From an uncultured Thalassolituus sp. (GTDB lineage Bacteria; Pseudomonadota; Gammaproteobacteria; Pseudomonadales; Oceanobacteraceae), in contig CAJXIT010000174.1 in the NCBI GenBank assembly GCA_913054055.1, positions 1-7,221 on the forward strand: a stretch of 7,221 nucleotides of DNA, written 5' to 3'. Of this stretch, positions 5,052 to 7,221 are shown in pieces. The position numbers were made by a program, and so were the translations under genes. A model generated the notes under the pieces. That model saw nothing but the letters and a program-made list of their open reading frames with translations. It was not told where the DNA came from and ran no database searches. The first letter of the stretch is position 1. The number at the start of each line of letters is the position of its first letter.

Positions 5052-7221
5052 ATGAAAGCCCTTCGCATTTACAGCCTATTCTTTAGTGCACTGCTTATCG
5101 CCTGTGTGGACACCAACCTTCCCACACAAGATGATAGCGCCGACATTCAAATTCACTACTCGCAGAATCTATCCGCTCAATTTCAAGTGCGCTTAGCACA
5201 AGGGCTTGCTGAAAACATAGAATGGGATTTTGGTGACGGCTACCAAGGCACTGGAAACAACACTCGCCATCAATACTTAAGCCCAGGTGAATACAAAGGC
5301 AAAGTTAGTTATCAATACAAAGGTGATGACTACGAACAGCTTCTAGACATTCGACTTGATGGTATCAACCAAAATCTTTCGATCAAACCTACCATCAACA
5401 TCAGTATAGATAGCGATCATAACGACCCAAATCAAGCATTTAGTGAAAACAATCAAACCCCACAAACCATTCACAGCCCGGTAGTATTAAGCGGCATTGT
5501 GCTTAAAAAGAATGCCTGCCAAGCGGGTCGTTTATGCGATAGCGGAGATTTATTAGATTGGTACAGCGCGAATTTGAACTATGGCGACACCATTGAAATC
5601 GAGATAATAAAAGGCAGCGTTAACATTCAATTGATTGATGCCACAAACAGCCTTGTCACTGAATCCATCGTCACAAGTGAATTCAAAGTTCCAAGCTACT
5701 TAACCACTCAAGGCCAATATCAACTAAAAATTCATCTCAATGAAAGTGAACAAAAAGCACAGTATTTAATTCGCATTGAACCAGAAAAAGAGCAGCAAGC
5801 TAAAAACTATCAACCAGGCAAATTGATTGTGCAATGGCACAACACTCAAAATGTAGAGCTGGTGGATATTTCAGACCCAAGAATCACACACTTAAATCTA
5901 AGTTCCAGTGCCAGCAACTTACCCCAAGCCAGAAGACAATTAGCTCAACACCCTTCTATAAAATCCGTCAGTTTAAATTATTATCGTCACAGCTTTGATA
6001 ACAGCCAAGAGTTTGCTGCTTGGCAATGGCCTCTTGAGCAACAAAACATCCAACAACTTTGGCAGCCATTAAAAATACGAGGATTCAAACCAGGGGAAAA
6101 CACCACCATTGCGGTGTTAGATACAGGATTGTATTTTCAACACCAAAATTTGTCCGGATTACAACATCACAGTGCCTATGACTTTGTCAGCGATCCCATT
6201 AACAGTGGCGACAGTGACGGCTGGGATAGCAACCCAACCGATCCAGGGGATCAAACCCTTAGTTATCACGGCACGCATGTCACAGGCATCATCGCTGCTC
6301 AACCTCAGGCCAATGAAAACGAGGCATCAATGACAGGCATTGCCTGGGGCGCGCACATCATGCCTGTGCGTGTTTTAGGCATGAATGGCGGCACCAGTTA
6401 CGACTTAATTCAAGCGCTCAGATACGCTGCAGGATTAACAAACGACAGCCAACAGCTACCAGACACCCCTGCCGACATTATTAACTTAAGCTTAGGCGGC
6501 GATCAATTTAGCGTTGCCGAACAAACCACCATTAATGAAGTAATAGAAAGTGGGGCCATAATCGTTGCCGCTGCTGGCAATCAAGGACAAAACCAAGTGA
6601 ACTTTCCCGCCGCCTATAAACACGTAATTGCAGTCGGTGCGTCGGACGCCTATGGCAACCTTGCGCCCTATTCAAATTACGGGGCGTTTCTTGATGTGAT
6701 CGCGCCCGGTGGCTCATGCCTTGATTCTCAGTGCAGTGGCGGCGTAAATAGTTTATCCGCCATGGGGTCATTGCAAACTCAATCTAATCATTATCAATTG
6801 GATAACCGTCAACCATCATTCAAACGCTTATCAGGCACCTCAATGGCAACGGCTCATGTTTCTGCCCTACTGGCCATCGTTCGCGGCCATTTGCCGGGGC
6901 TCGACGCCTATAAAGCCAATGCTCTTTTAAAAAATCAAACCATCACAACGGATTTATTTAGTAGTGGGTTTGATCAGTACAGCGGCTGGGGAAAACTCAA
7001 CAGTGAAAAACTGTTAAGCGTTATGGATAGCAGCGATTTAGATCAAGCATCTATTTGGACCAACCAAACCCAATATGTATTAAAGAACAACCAAACCGTA
7101 TACCGCCCAATCATTCATCGTGGCGATGCCAGCAATCACCACATAACTGCTGAATATGATCGTAGCCAAATATCAATCTCAATACAAAATCATGAAATGA
7201 AAATCACCACGCTGGAGGCTT
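5052..7221 (+). CDS. Subtilisin-like (S8) peptidase lipoprotein, 3' end missing
   Basis: An open frame from ATG 5052 runs off the window after 723 codons, so the C terminus is not seen. Residues 1-18 form a lipoprotein signal (Lys/Arg, hydrophobic core, lipobox LIAC with Cys18), followed by Val19-Asp20; an outer-membrane anchor facing outside or the periplasm is likely. A PKD-like strand motif WDFGDG (58-63) comes next. Residues about 144-243 resemble a PPC-type beta-sandwich (DWYSANLNYGDTIEIEI). Residues about 255-311 (GKLIVQW ... HPSIKSVSLNYYRH) look like an inhibitory propeptide. The catalytic domain spans about 325-660: Asp357 in AVLDTGL, His406 in HGTHVTG, oxyanion Asn510 in AAAGNQG and Ser597 in GTSMATAHVS, where the usual Pro after SMAT is Ala. 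DPINSGDSDGWDSNPTDPGD (381-400) is an acidic, probably Ca-binding loop. Cys556/Cys561 could form a disulfide. No Shine-Dalgarno is visible; the start rests on the good signal peptide. It should be an exported endopeptidase used for nutrient or envelope protein breakdown; the substrate is unknown. Confidence 0.92.
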   Translation, partial: MKALRIYSLFFSALLIACVDTNLPTQDDSADIQIHYSQNLSAQFQVRLAQGLAENIEWDFGDGYQGTGNNTRHQYLSPGEYKGKVSYQYKGDDYEQLLDIRLDGINQNLSIKPTINISIDSDHNDPNQAFSENNQTPQTIHSPVVLSGIVLKKNACQAGRLCDSGDLLDWYSANLNYGDTIEIEIIKGSVNIQLIDATNSLVTESIVTSEFKVPSYLTTQGQYQLKIHLNESEQKAQYLIRIEPEKEQQAKNYQPGKLIVQWHNTQNVELVDISDPRITHLNLSSSASNLPQARRQLAQHPSIKSVSLNYYRHSFDNSQEFAAWQWPLEQQNIQQLWQPLKIRGFKPGENTTIAVLDTGLYFQHQNLSGLQHHSAYDFVSDPINSGDSDGWDSNPTDPGDQTLSYHGTHVTGIIAAQPQANENEASMTGIAWGAHIMPVRVLGMNGGTSYDLIQALRYAAGLTNDSQQLPDTPADIINLSLGGDQFSVAEQTTINEVIESGAIIVAAAGNQGQNQVNFPAAYKHVIAVGASDAYGNLAPYSNYGAFLDVIAPGGSCLDSQCSGGVNSLSAMGSLQTQSNHYQLDNRQPSFKRLSGTSMATAHVSALLAIVRGHLPGLDAYKANALLKNQTITTDLFSSGFDQYSGWGKLNSEKLLSVMDSSDLDQASIWTNQTQYVLKNNQTVYRPIIHRGDASNHHITAEYDRSQISISIQNHEMKITTLEA

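Noticed and set aside
6532..6771. Minus-strand reading frame inside the subtilase
   Set aside because: It is antisense to the conserved catalytic domain and its Arg/His-rich product resembles no known protein; the subtilase frame explains the conservation.

Overview
The window looks like chromosomal DNA from a free-living, probably marine or aquatic gammaproteobacterium with moderate-to-low GC. This inference rests on three things. The small gene at the left is a close relative of YbfE of E. coli. The large Lon-like protease is of the AsrA (PA0779) type known from Pseudomonas and relatives. The secreted subtilase has the layout common in marine gammaproteobacteria. No species can be named from the sequence alone. 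No tRNA, rRNA, CRISPR array, insertion sequence or phage gene was seen.

Layout. On the minus strand at 73-390 is a YbfE-type ribbon-helix-helix protein, closed by a strong intrinsic terminator at 6-42. A 194-bp AT-rich divergent intergenic region (391-584) holds promoter-like boxes for both directions and a repeated TTAATTAGTSAAA motif. On the plus strand at 585-3020 is an 811-residue Lon-family ATP-dependent protease with an odd Glu-Lys repeat tail, closed by a strong terminator at 3041-3068. After a 176-bp gap containing a long imperfect inverted repeat comes a cytoplasmic hybrid histidine kinase (3197-4858). Its domain order is REC-HisKA-HATPase-REC. A 193-bp gap without an obvious terminator leads to a lipoprotein of the S8 (subtilisin) peptidase family. 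It starts at 5052 and is still open at the window edge, with 723 codons visible.

How the genes relate. The first two genes are divergent and may share regulation; both families have links to stress (SOS for YbfE, heat and antibiotic stress for AsrA-type proteases). The Lon-like gene has its own terminator, so it is probably monocistronic. The kinase lacks a sensor region, membrane segment and Hpt domain. It therefore probably works inside a phosphorelay whose other members lie elsewhere. The subtilase is a separate exported enzyme. I see no convincing new multi-gene defence or mobile system. The most unusual points are the domain make-up of the kinase, the inverted repeat in front of it, the Glu-Lys tail of the protease and the shared motif between the divergent genes.
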